Shown here: positions 25,586-32,709 of the stretch, one piece after another
How the letters are laid out: every line of letters begins with the position of its first letter
How positions within the stretch are numbered: position 1 is the stretch's first letter
Assembly (NCBI GenBank): GCA_027492275.1
Contig: JAPUFC010000097.1
Coordinates: 1 to 32,709 of the forward strand
DNA: 32,709 bases
DNA from: Mesorhizobium sp.
GTDB lineage: Bacteria; Pseudomonadota; Alphaproteobacteria; Rhizobiales; Rhizobiaceae
Direction: 5' to 3'
Notes under the pieces: generated by a model
What the model saw: the letters and a program-made list of their open reading frames with translations, nothing else
What the model was told of the DNA's origin: nothing
The model's database searches: none
Made by a program: the position numbers and the translations under genes

Positions 25586-25621
25586 CCGGCACCTGACCTG
25601 CCGGAAGCTCAGTCTTCCGGC
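25586..25621. terminator. Overlapping hairpins between convergent GST gene and ilvD
   Basis: Two perfect inverted repeats share sequence: CCGGCA (25586-25591) with TGCCGG (25599-25604), and GCCGGAAG (25600-25607) with CTTCCGGC (25614-25621). The second has a 6-base loop that contains the ilvD stop codon. They cannot form at once. Each gene could use one as a bidirectional terminator, but there is no T-run, so termination is only inferred from position. Confidence 0.4.
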
Positions 25622-27447
25622 AGCACCCTGACGGCGCCCCGGTCGGCGCTGGTCGCGAAGGCGGCATAGGCCTTGAGCGCGGTGGTGACGTTGCGCTTGC
25701 GCTTCTCCACCGGTTTCCAGCCGGCGGCGTCCTGCGCGGCGCGGCGCGCGGCCAGCTCGGCCTCGTCGACGCGCAGCGAGATGGAGCGGTTGGGGATGTC
25801 GATGTCGATCACGTCGCCCTCGCGCACCAGCCCGATCGCGCCGCCGAGCGCCGCTTCGGGCGATACGTGGCCGATGGACAGGCCGGACGTGCCGCCCGAG
25901 AAGCGGCCGTCGGTGAGCAGCGCGCAGGCTTTTCCGAGCCCTTTCGATTTCAGGTAGCTGGTCGGATAAAGCATCTCCTGCATGCCCGGCCCGCCCTTCG
26001 GTCCCTCATAGCGGATGACGACCACGTCGCCCGCCTTGACCTCGTTGCCGAGGATGCCCTTCACGGCGGCGTCCTGGCTTTCGAACACCTTCGCCGGGCC
26101 GGAGAATTTCAGGATCGATTCGTCGACCCCGGCCGTCTTCACGATGCAGCCGTCGAGCGCGATGTTGCCCTTGAGCACCGCCAGCCCGCCATCCTTCGAG
26201 AACGGATGCTCGACCGAGCGGATGACGCCCTTCTCGCCGTCTGTGTCGAGGTCTTCCCACCGCGCCTCCTGGCTGAACGCCACCTGCGTCGGCACGCCGC
26301 CCGGCGCGGCGCGGAAGAAGTCGTGCACGTTCTCGGCATTCGTGCGGGTGATGTCCCAGCGGTCGATGGCCTCGCCGAGCGTCGCGGAATGGACGGTCGG
26401 CGTGTCGCGGTGGATGAGCCCGCCGCGCTCGAGCTCGCCCAGGATGCGCATGATTCCGCCGGCGCGGTGTACGTCCTCCATGTGTACGTCGTTCTTGGCG
26501 GGGGCCACCTTCGACAGGCACGGAACCTTGCGCGACAGGCGGTCGATGTCCTCCAGTGTGAAGTCGACCCCGCCCTCATAGGCGGCCGCCAGGATGTGCA
26601 GGACGGTGTTGGTCGAGCCGCCCATGGCGATGTCGAGGCTCATGGCGTTCTCGAACGCCTGCTTGTTGGCGATGGAGCGCGGCAGCACGCTGGCGTCGTC
26701 CTGCTCGTACCAGCGCTGCGCCAGGTCGACGACGAGATGGCCGGCCTCCACGAACAGCCGCTTGCGGTCGCCATGCGTGGCCAGCGTCGAGCCATTGCCA
26801 GGCAGCGACAGGCCGAGCGCCTCGGTCAGGCAGTTCATCGAATTGGCGGTGAACATGCCCGAGCAGGAGCCGCAGGTGGGGCAGGCGGAGCGCTCGATGA
26901 CCTTCACGTCCTCATCCGACACCGCCTCGTCGGCGGCGGCGACCATGGCGTCCACGAGGTCGAGCGCCACCTTCTTGCCATGCAGCACGACCTTGCCGGC
27001 TTCCATCGGCCCGCCGGACACGAAGACCGACGGGATGTTAAGGCGCATGGCGGCCATCAGCATGCCGGGCGTGATCTTGTCGCAGTTGGAAATGCACACC
27101 ATGGCGTCGGCGCAGTGCGCGTTGACCATGTACTCGACCGAGTCGGCGATGATCTCGCGCGACGGCAGCGAATAGAGCATGCCGTCATGGCCCATGGCGA
27201 TGCCGTCGTCCACGGCGATGGTGTTGAACTCCTTGGCGACGCCGCCGGCCTTCTCGATCTCGCGCGCCACGAGCTGGCCGAGATCCTTGAGGTGTACATG
27301 GCCCGGCACGAACTGCGTGAAGGAATTCACCACCGCGATGATCGGCTTGCCGAAATCGGTGTCCTTCATGCCGGTGGCGCGCCACAGGCCGCGCGCGCCC
27401 GCCATGTTGCGGCCGTGTGTCGTCGTGCGGGAGCGGTATGCGGGCAT
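25609..27447 (-). CDS. ilvD: Dihydroxy-acid dehydratase
   Basis: IlvD dehydrates 2,3-dihydroxy-isovalerate and -methylvalerate to the 2-oxo acids that precede valine, isoleucine and leucine. The 612-residue protein opens [20 protein letters not shown] and has [13 protein letters not shown] (Cys122) and [18 protein letters not shown] (Cys195), the Fe-S ligands, plus [13 protein letters not shown]-like [17 protein letters not shown]. Near the C-terminus come [12 protein letters not shown]-like [22 protein letters not shown] with the catalytic serine region. It follows E. coli IlvD along its whole length, so it belongs to the longer Fe-S class. No other ilv gene is adjacent. A 110-base gap separates it from the upstream ROK-like gene. 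Confidence 0.98.
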   Translation of the reverse strand: MPAYRSRTTTHGRNMAGARGLWRATGMKDTDFGKPIIAVVNSFTQFVPGHVHLKDLGQLVAREIEKAGGVAKEFNTIAVDDGIAMGHDGMLYSLPSREIIADSVEYMVNAHCADAMVCISNCDKITPGMLMAAMRLNIPSVFVSGGPMEAGKVVLHGKKVALDLVDAMVAAADEAVSDEDVKVIERSACPTCGSCSGMFTANSMNCLTEALGLSLPGNGSTLATHGDRKRLFVEAGHLVVDLAQRWYEQDDASVLPRSIANKQAFENAMSLDIAMGGSTNTVLHILAAAYEGGVDFTLEDIDRLSRKVPCLSKVAPAKNDVHMEDVHRAGGIMRILGELERGGLIHRDTPTVHSATLGEAIDRWDITRTNAENVHDFFRAAPGGVPTQVAFSQEARWEDLDTDGEKGVIRSVEHPFSKDGGLAVLKGNIALDGCIVKTAGVDESILKFSGPAKVFESQDAAVKGILGNEVKAGDVVVIRYEGPKGGPGMQEMLYPTSYLKSKGLGKACALLTDGRFSGGTSGLSIGHVSPEAALGGAIGLVREGDVIDIDIPNRSISLRVDEAELAARRAAQDAAGWKPVEKRKRNVTTALKAYAAFATSADRGAVRVLPED

Positions 27448-27557
27448 GGGCTGACCTGTGCAAACGGTGGACGGTTCGTGACGGCGCGTTTCGCGCGCCG
27501 ACTACTCAATAAGGCCGCAGCGCCGCCGATGCAAATCCAGGCCGCCCTGCTGGCGGG

Positions 27558-28643
27558 TCAGCCGTCCCAGTCGACCCTGCGCCGGTTGACGAAGGACGCG
27601 TTGCCGAGCCCCGTGCCGATGGTCAGCACGCCCCAGCGCTCGACGTCGCGCATGTTGGGGATTTCGCTCAGGCCCTGCGCGACCGCGTCGTTGTGAAGGA
27701 GCACCGTGACCGCCTCGCCGTCGATCTCGGGAATGGCGTGGAGCAGGCGGTCTGGAAGGCGGAAACTCTCGCTCTCCCAGTCGCCGGGCAGGTTGTGACC
27801 GCCCTGCAGGATAGAACCGTCCGAATGGATCATGCCGGGACAGCCGATGCCGATCAGCGGCGCGAGGTCGAGGTCGTCCTTGTCGGCGCGCTTGATCAGG
27901 CGGCGGATCATGGCGACGAGCTCGTTCAAGGTCTCCTCGCGGCTCGGCTCGTCCTCCGAATGCTTCCACAGCTCCATCGCATGGACCGTGATCGGCCCGC
28001 CCTTCTTGCCGGAAGGCCCGCCCTTCTTGCCGGAAGGAAGGTCGAGGATGCCGGCGCGGATGTTGGAGCCGCCGATGTCGATGGCGAGAAGGCTGGAATG
28101 GCCCTTCAGCATCTCGGGCTCCCACAGATAGGCGGTGCCGATCAGGCCGGCCTCGTCGGGATCGTTGTCGATGGGCACGAGGTCGATGGGCAGGCCGTCG
28201 AGCCGCAGAATCGCCGCGCAGCGGCCGAGCGCCAGCTCGCCGACCAGGCTGCCGCGCAGGCCGCCGCCCACAGCGATGCGCTCGATCTTCTTCCAGCCGG
28301 GCTCCTCGACATAGCGGCGGATGACGCCGGCCAGCGTCTGGGCGAATTCCTCGATCGCCGTCAGGATCGCGCCGGAGGCGGCGCTTTCGCCCTTGAGCAG
28401 CAGGCGGCCGATCTTCGAGCGGCCGAGATCCGCCGAGGGCTTCTTGCCGAGCGGATCGTCGCCCGTCTCGCGCAGCCGGGCGCGCACCCCGTCCAGCATC
28501 TCCAGGAACGCGCCGCTGTTGGCGCGGTCGCCGATGAAGCCATCTCCGTCCTGGATAAGGAGATTGGTGCTCTCGACGGTCACGGCCGGAAGGTTGACGG
28601 AAGCGTGCGATACGCGGTTGCGGTCTTTCGTCTTCCTGGCCAT
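27558..28643 (-). CDS. ROK-like ASKHA protein with permuted motif order
   Basis: A 361-residue protein whose motifs are those of ROK-family sugar kinases, but in an unusual order. Residues 30-173 look like a ROK C-terminal half: GDRANSGAF, a helical region, the adenosine motif AVGGG (124-128) and the closing GLIGTAYL (166-173). Residues 185-361 look like a ROK N-terminal half: phosphate-1 motif DIGGSNIRAG (189-198), GIGCPG (265-270), HNDAVA (317-322, with the likely catalytic Asp) and phosphate-2 motif IGTGLGN (342-348). The ROK zinc motif is absent. A perfect 7-residue repeat PSGKKGG lies at 203-216. Kinase activity is unproven. It sits upstream of ilvD. Confidence 0.85.
   Translation of the reverse strand: MARKTKDRNRVSHASVNLPAVTVESTNLLIQDGDGFIGDRANSGAFLEMLDGVRARLRETGDDPLGKKPSADLGRSKIGRLLLKGESAASGAILTAIEEFAQTLAGVIRRYVEEPGWKKIERIAVGGGLRGSLVGELALGRCAAILRLDGLPIDLVPIDNDPDEAGLIGTAYLWEPEMLKGHSSLLAIDIGGSNIRAGILDLPSGKKGGPSGKKGGPITVHAMELWKHSEDEPSREETLNELVAMIRRLIKRADKDDLDLAPLIGIGCPGMIHSDGSILQGGHNLPGDWESESFRLPDRLLHAIPEIDGEAVTVLLHNDAVAQGLSEIPNMRDVERWGVLTIGTGLGNASFVNRRRVDWDG
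27994..28035. repeat. 21-bp perfect tandem duplication inside the ROK-like gene
   Basis: Two identical 21-base units, 27994-28014 and 28015-28035, begin GGCCCGCCCTTC and end GCCGGAA. Being a multiple of three, the duplication keeps the frame and adds seven residues (PSGKKGG) just after the phosphate-1 strand of the ROK-like protein. It looks like recent slippage. Confidence 0.95.
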
Positions 28644-28732
28644 GTCGCCCCTTCGCGCCTGAGGATGATCTCCTGAACGCGCCAGGGGCGATGGCGTTTC
28701 ATCCGCGCGGCGCCGCGCGGACGTGTTCTCGT

Positions 28733-29179
28733 CTATTTCAGCGTCGTCGTCGACACGCCGCCCTTGAACAGCGACTCGAACTTGCGGTGCTTGTAGCGCC
28801 AGCGGCCGTCCTCGCCCTTGACGTTGTGGTCGGTCGCCAGGGCGATCTGGATCGGCGGCGCGGAAAGCTGGACCGGCTCGCCGTCATGCGCGTAGAGGAT
28901 GAGGTACCAAGTGCTGACCGCTTCCGTGGGAGTCTGCGGCTCGGCGCGGAAATTGGCGAAGGCGTGCACCGCCACGCGCGGGCCGCGGCTGAGCCGGTAC
29001 TCGTAGAATTTGCGGATGTGCTCGCGGCCGCGATAAGTTTGCTCGCTGGCCTCGAAGACGCCGTCCTCGGTGAAGAAATCGGCGGCCTGGCGACCCCAGT
29101 TCTGGTCCACGTCGTGCCAGAAATCCGCGAGCTGGAGTTCCAGTTCGCGCGCTATCGTCAGTCGTTCCTCGGACCACAT
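28733..29179 (-). CDS. NTF2-like/SnoaL-type protein
   Basis: A 148-residue protein with the cone-shaped NTF2-like pattern: an N-terminal helix (TIARELELQLADFWHDVDQN), WGRQAADFFTEDGVFEASEQTYRGREHIRKFYEYRL, and then beta strands (VAVHAFANFRAE, AVSTWYLILYAHDGEPVQLSAPP, RYKHRKFESLF). This is the arrangement of SnoaL-like polyketide cyclases, hydroxylating-dioxygenase beta subunits and limonene-epoxide hydrolase relatives. Asp and His residues in the cavity region could be catalytic, but nothing identifies the reaction. It is divergent from the tripartite transporter genes with a 233-base gap, so it may share regulation with them. Confidence 0.85.
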   Translation of the reverse strand: MWSEERLTIARELELQLADFWHDVDQNWGRQAADFFTEDGVFEASEQTYRGREHIRKFYEYRLSRGPRVAVHAFANFRAEPQTPTEAVSTWYLILYAHDGEPVQLSAPPIQIALATDHNVKGEDGRWRYKHRKFESLFKGGVSTTTLK

Positions 29180-29412
29180 GGGCAGGCTGTCTCCGCGAGA
29201 TTTCGCCTCCCTCTATCGCGGCGGCCCGACCAAGTCCGAGCCGTCGTCGCTGCATTTCTTCCCGCGAAACTTAGCGCGGCGGGAATTGCCCGGCATGAGG
29301 TATGGAAGCATCGGCGGACGGATTTCAGCAGCCGAAATAGGTCGAGCGGCACTCTGCCCGGCAGCCGAAGCGCCGGTATCCTTCCCGCCTATAAGAACAG
29401 GTGGAGGACGAC
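29180..29412. promoter_or_regulatory. Divergent intergenic region, NTF2-like / tctC
   Basis: These 233 bases must contain promoters for both the NTF2-like gene and the tctCBA operon. TATAAG at 29390-29395 looks like a -10 element, but lies too close to the ribosome-binding site (GGAGG, 29403-29407) and has no -35 partner. No convincing operator was found. Confidence 0.35.
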
Positions 29413-30408
29413 ATGTCTCAGGCAGGATTTTTGATTTCCCGGCGCAGCGTCATCGCGGGCATGGCCGCCGGTTCGGCGGCGGCGATGGTTGCCGGATCGG
29501 CGTTCGCGCAGCAGTGGCCGACCCGACCCGTGACCATGCTGGTGCCGTTCGGGCCGGGCGCCAGCAACGACATCTTCACGCGCCAGCTTTCGGAGGTGCT
29601 CAGCCGCAGCCTCGGCCAGCCTTTCGTGGTGGAGAACCGTCCGGGCGCGGGCGGCTTTACCGGCGCCCTGTCGGTCTCGCAGTCCCCGGCCGACGGCTAT
29701 CGCTTCCTCGAGATGCCGAGCAGCGTCGTGGCCTTCAAGAAGGTCATGGGCGTGAACCTCGACCCGCTGGTGGACCTGACCCCGGTCGCGCAGCTCGCCA
29801 CGTCACCCGGCGGCATGGTCGTGCCGGCCTCGCTGCCGGTCAGTTCGGTCAAGGAATTCATCGACTTCGCCAACGGCAGGAGCCAGGATACGTTCTATGG
29901 CTATGTCGGCGTCGGCGCGACCCAGCACCAGATGGCGGAGAAGTTCAGGAAGATCACCGGCGTGAAGCTGAAGGGCGTCAACTATCAGAGCGCCGCCGAG
30001 GCCACGACCGACCTCATCGCGGGCCGGCTCCATGTGCAGTTCTCCACCATCGCGGGCGTTCGCGGGCAGCTCGACGCCGGGCAGCTGAAGCTTCTCGCCT
30101 ATACGAACGACAACTTCACCCCCGACTCGCCCAAAGCCCCGACCATGGCGGAGGCCGGCATAGACGGCATGCAGGGCTCGCAGGTCTGGTGGGGCGTGTT
30201 CGGCCCGAAGGGCCTGTCGAAGGAACTGACCGACCAGATGAACGCCGCGATCAACAAGGCCCTGGACGACGCGGCCTTCATCGCCGTGCTCGCCAAGTCG
30301 GGCGCGATTCCGGCGCAGAAATCGGCCGATGGCTTCATCGACACGATCAAGCAGGAAGCCCACCTCGTCGACGAGTTTGTCGCCTTCACCGGCACGACGC
30401 CGAAATAG
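29413..30408 (+). CDS. tctC: Tripartite tricarboxylate transporter receptor (TctC/Bug family)
   Basis: A 331-residue periplasmic solute receptor of the Bug family. Residues 1-32 are a signal peptide: FLISRRSVIAG with twin Arg10-Arg11 suggests possible Tat export, and cleavage follows AFA. The mature part starts QQWPTRPVTMLVPFGPGASNDIF, with the P-x-R-x-x-x-x-V-PF-G-GG/NDI pattern typical of Bug proteins, then VVENRPGAGG (ligand-loop region) and GSQVWWGVFGPKG. Ligands of the family include citrate, aromatic acids, amino acids and nicotinate; the lack of an acidic residue pattern I can interpret leaves the ligand open. GGAGG lies 5 bases before the ATG at 29413; a GTG at 29401 is less likely. 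Confidence 0.94.
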   Translation: MSQAGFLISRRSVIAGMAAGSAAAMVAGSAFAQQWPTRPVTMLVPFGPGASNDIFTRQLSEVLSRSLGQPFVVENRPGAGGFTGALSVSQSPADGYRFLEMPSSVVAFKKVMGVNLDPLVDLTPVAQLATSPGGMVVPASLPVSSVKEFIDFANGRSQDTFYGYVGVGATQHQMAEKFRKITGVKLKGVNYQSAAEATTDLIAGRLHVQFSTIAGVRGQLDAGQLKLLAYTNDNFTPDSPKAPTMAEAGIDGMQGSQVWWGVFGPKGLSKELTDQMNAAINKALDDAAFIAVLAKSGAIPAQKSADGFIDTIKQEAHLVDEFVAFTGTTPK

Positions 30409-30412
30409 GCTA

Positions 30413-30551
30413 CGAGAGAACGCTCTCGACGGCCGCAATCAGGCCTCTGCCCGGCAACGCAAGGAAAGCCGCGGCAGAGGCCAGCCCGACCGGCGATGAT
30501 TTCGTTCCACGGAACGAGCCGCCAGCCAGCCGACGAAAGCGTATTTCGTCG
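30413..30551 (+). repeat. Four consecutive inverted repeats between tctC and tctB
   Basis: The 202-base gap contains four hairpins: CGAGAG/CTCTCG (30413-30418, 30423-30428); GGCCTCTGCCCGGC/GCCG-C-GGCAGAGGCC (30442-30455, 30468-30482) with 14 pairs and one bulge; TCGTTCC/GGAACGA (30502-30508, 30511-30517); and CGACGAAA/TTTCGTCG (30531-30538, 30544-30551). None is followed by a T-run. In transcript form these could protect the 3' end of the tctC message or attenuate the membrane genes, as intercistronic stem-loops do in other binding-protein operons. Confidence 0.85.
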
Positions 30552-30610
30552 CTATTCTGCCCGTGCGAGCGCCGACAGACTCGCCATCCCGGCCACCATC
30601 GAGGAAACAC

Positions 30611-31069
30611 ATGCAAGCCAATCAGAAGGATCTGGGCGCCGGACTGCTCTTCACGTCGATCGGGCTGTTCTTTGCATTGGGCGCGGTGTTCGGGCTTCCG
30701 ATCGGCAGCGCCAGTTCGATGGGGGCGGGCTACTTTCCGCTGTGGCTGGGCGTCATCCTGACCTGTTTCGGCCTCGGCATCTTCATCAAGGGGTTTCGCA
30801 CGGCGCCGGAGGACATCGGAACCGTGCCCTGGCGCGGCGCGCTGCTGCTCCTTGGAGCCATCCTGTTCTTCGCATTGGCGGTGGACACGCTCGGCGCCCT
30901 GCCGGCGCTGGCCGGCTGCTGCTTCCTGGCCGCCATCTCCCCGAACGACGCGACGTGGAAATCCGCCGCCGCGATCACCGTGGCGCTGACCGCGTTCTGC
31001 GTCGCCGTCTTCATTTATGCCCTTGGACTTCCCTATCCGATGATCGGGCCATGGCTCGGGGGCCGCTGA
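30611..31069 (+). CDS. tctB: Tripartite tricarboxylate transporter small membrane subunit TctB
   Basis: A 152-residue membrane protein with four hydrophobic helices: near 8-30, 40-60 (FPLWLGVILTCFGLGIFIKGF), 75-95 and 115-140. GAGYFPLWLGVIL is the conserved TctB stretch at the second helix. TctB is the poorly conserved small subunit that joins TctA in the inner membrane and is needed for uptake with the TctC receptor. GAGGAAAC lies just before the ATG. An upstream open extension to 30563 runs through a hairpin and is not likely translated. tctA follows after 10 bases. Confidence 0.93.
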   Translation: MQANQKDLGAGLLFTSIGLFFALGAVFGLPIGSASSMGAGYFPLWLGVILTCFGLGIFIKGFRTAPEDIGTVPWRGALLLLGAILFFALAVDTLGALPALAGCCFLAAISPNDATWKSAAAITVALTAFCVAVFIYALGLPYPMIGPWLGGR

Positions 31070-31079
31070 GGAAAGAGCA

Positions 31080-32591
31080 ATGGAATTCGTCGATCATCTC
31101 GCTCTCGGCCTGAGCACCGCGCTTCAGGTGGAAAACATCTTCTACTGCTTCATCGGCGTGCTGCTCGGCACCTTCATCGGCGTGCTGCCCGGCCTCGGTC
31201 CGACCGCAACCATCGCCATGCTGCTGCCGATCACCTACTACCTGTCGCCGACGGCTTCGCTGATCATGCTGGCCGGCATCTACTACGGGTCGCAATATGG
31301 CGGCTCGACCACGGCGATCCTGATGAACCTGCCGGGCGAGGTGTCCTCCTCGGTGACGGCGATCGACGGCTACCAGATGGCCCGGAAAGGCCAGGCCGGA
31401 AAGGCGCTTGCCATCGCCGCGATCGGCTCCTTCGTCGCCGGCACCTTCGCCACCTTCGTCATCGCCCTGGCGGCTCTGCCGCTGTCGGCCGTGGCGCTGA
31501 GCTTCGGATCGACCGAGTATTTCGCCCTGATCGTGCTGGGCATCGTGGCATCGACGGCGCTGGCCCACGGCTCCGTGGTGAGAGGCATGGCCATGATCGT
31601 CACGGGCATGCTGTTCGGCCTGGTCGGCGCCGACACCGACTCCGGCACGTTCCGCTACATTCTCGGCATGATACAGCTCTCGGACGGCCTCGACACGGTC
31701 GCGGTGGCGCTGGGCATCTTCGGCATCTCCGAAATCCTGCGCAATCTGGAAACGAGCGGCTCGGAAGGGCCAGTCACTACCGCCAAGATCACCAGCCTGA
31801 TGCCTTCGAAGGAAGACCTCAAGGAGTCCGCCGGGCCGATCGTGCGCGGGTCCCTGCTTGGAGCGGTCATGGGCGTCCTGCCCGGCGGCGGCTCGATCAT
31901 CTCCGCCTTTTCGTCCTATGCGCTGGAGAAGAAGCTTTCCAAGCATCCGGAGCGTTTCGGTCACGGCGCCATCGCGGGCGTCGCCGCGCCGGAATCGGCG
32001 AACAATGCAGGCGCGCAGACCTCCTTCATCCCGATGCTGACGCTCGGCATTCCGCCCAACGCGCTGATGGCGCTGATGGCGGGCGCGCTGATGATCCAGG
32101 GCATCACGCCCGGCCCGAACGTCGTGCGCGACCAGCCCGAGCTGTTCTGGGGCGTCATCGCCTCCATGTGGATCGGCAACGTCATGCTGGTGATCCTCAA
32201 CCTGCCTCTGGTCGGCCTGTGGGTCGCGCTGCTCAAGATTCCCTACCGCATGCTGCTGCCGGCGATCGTCATCTTCTCGACGATGGGCGTCTACACCGTG
32301 AACAACAGCGCCTTCGACCTCTATGTCCTGCTGCTGTTCGGCGTGCTCGGCTACACCTTCCGCAAGCTCGGCTGCGAGGTCGCGCCATTCCTCATCGGCT
32401 TCGTGCTCAGCGGCCTTCTGGAAACGCATTTCCGCCGCGCGCTGGTGTTTTCGGGCGGCGACATGATGACCTTCCTCGACCATCCCATCAGCGCCGGCAT
32501 CCTCGCCGTGACCGCGCTGATCATCCTGGCGGTCGCCGTGCCGGCCATCAGCAGGACGCGCAAGGAGGCCTTCGCGGAATCCGAAGACTGA
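31080..32591 (+). CDS. tctA: Tripartite tricarboxylate transporter large membrane subunit TctA
   Basis: A 503-residue integral membrane protein with about 11-12 helices. The two-fold repeated glycine-rich motif of TctA is visible: FIGVLPGLGPTATIAMLLP near residues 33-51, and VMGVLPGGGSIISAFSSYALEK near 262-283. IYYGSQYGGSTTAILMNLPGE and VAAPESANNAGAQTSFIPMLTLGIPP are also characteristic. TctA forms the secondary-transport channel driven by ion gradient. GAGGAAAGAG lies before the ATG. The length agrees with complete TctA proteins, and the C-terminus is intact despite nearness to the window end. No two-component regulator (tctDE) is present. Confidence 0.96.
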   Translation: MEFVDHLALGLSTALQVENIFYCFIGVLLGTFIGVLPGLGPTATIAMLLPITYYLSPTASLIMLAGIYYGSQYGGSTTAILMNLPGEVSSSVTAIDGYQMARKGQAGKALAIAAIGSFVAGTFATFVIALAALPLSAVALSFGSTEYFALIVLGIVASTALAHGSVVRGMAMIVTGMLFGLVGADTDSGTFRYILGMIQLSDGLDTVAVALGIFGISEILRNLETSGSEGPVTTAKITSLMPSKEDLKESAGPIVRGSLLGAVMGVLPGGGSIISAFSSYALEKKLSKHPERFGHGAIAGVAAPESANNAGAQTSFIPMLTLGIPPNALMALMAGALMIQGITPGPNVVRDQPELFWGVIASMWIGNVMLVILNLPLVGLWVALLKIPYRMLLPAIVIFSTMGVYTVNNSAFDLYVLLLFGVLGYTFRKLGCEVAPFLIGFVLSGLLETHFRRALVFSGGDMMTFLDHPISAGILAVTALIILAVAVPAISRTRKEAFAESED

Positions 32592-32709
32592 CCGGTCTTC
32601 GACCCACAAGCAGAAGGGGGGGGGGCGGGGGCGGCGCCCCCCGGGGGGGGTCGGGGGGGGGGGGGGCGGCCGCGGGGGCCGCGGGGCGGGGCCGGGCCCG
32701 CGCCTGGGG
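32592..32709. other. G/C homopolymer tail at window end, probable assembly artefact
   Basis: After the tctA stop, about 25 normal-looking bases give way from about 32617 to runs of up to 13 G interrupted by C-runs and a few other bases. No coding pattern, repeat unit or terminator can be trusted here. Poly-G is what low-signal bases become in two-colour sequencing chemistry, so the section probably marks a contig end. Confidence 0.8.

Noticed and set aside
25867-27696. 609-codon plus-strand frame opposite ilvD
   Set aside because: Antisense to a full-length, well-conserved ilvD; translation is Arg/His/Ala-rich with no recognisable domain.
31011-32609. 532-codon minus-strand frame opposite tctA
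   Set aside because: Antisense to an intact tctA; product is His/Arg/Asp-rich without any domain.

Overview
The window looks like a stretch of alphaproteobacterial chromosome, most probably Hyphomicrobiales (Rhizobiales) of the Mesorhizobium/Aminobacter type. The reasons are high G+C with strongly GC-biased third codon positions, the order rpsD ... grxD-bolA-purL-purQ-purS-purC, an unlinked F1-ATPase zeta-subunit gene, and a palindromic intergenic repeat of a type common in rhizobial genomes. No tRNA, rRNA, CRISPR array, insertion sequence or phage gene was seen. The window begins inside rpsD and ends in about 100 bases of G/C homopolymer that look like a failed contig end. The taxonomic call is inferred from family knowledge, not from a search.

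Layout. 1-2231 (+): 3' end of rpsD with a strong terminator, a six-helix membrane protein and ttcA. 2254-9554 (-): a Bcr/CflA-type exporter, then the Grx4/BolA pair and a de novo purine run transcribed purC > purS > coiled-coil ORF > purQ > lipoprotein > purL > ABM monooxygenase > bolA > grxD. 9818-12456: zeta subunit and HpaI-type aldolase (+), RBBP9-type hydrolase (-) and a double-VOC protein (+). 12460-16173 (-): a 58-residue membrane peptide, purB, and an autoprocessing P1-type peptidase translationally coupled to a periplasmic binding protein.

16301-22504 (+) is the most distinctive part. It is a tightly overlapping operon of flavin reductase, MoxR/CoxD ATPase, CoxE-like VWA protein, two halves of XdhC/CoxF as separate genes, a fused molybdopterin-binding/MocA-like nucleotidyltransferase and a secreted alpha/beta hydrolase. 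This is a maturation set for a CO-dehydrogenase/xanthine-dehydrogenase-type molybdenum hydroxylase, yet no coxM, coxS or coxL structural gene lies in the window.

22505-29179 holds housekeeping and stress genes: a J-domain-like protein with an apparently non-canonical start, a c-type cytochrome, a DJ-1/PfpI protein, a YghU-type GST, ilvD, a ROK-like protein whose motifs appear in circularly permuted order, and an NTF2-like protein. 29413-32591 (+) is a complete tripartite tricarboxylate transporter (tctC-tctB-tctA). The gap between tctC and tctB contains four consecutive inverted repeats.
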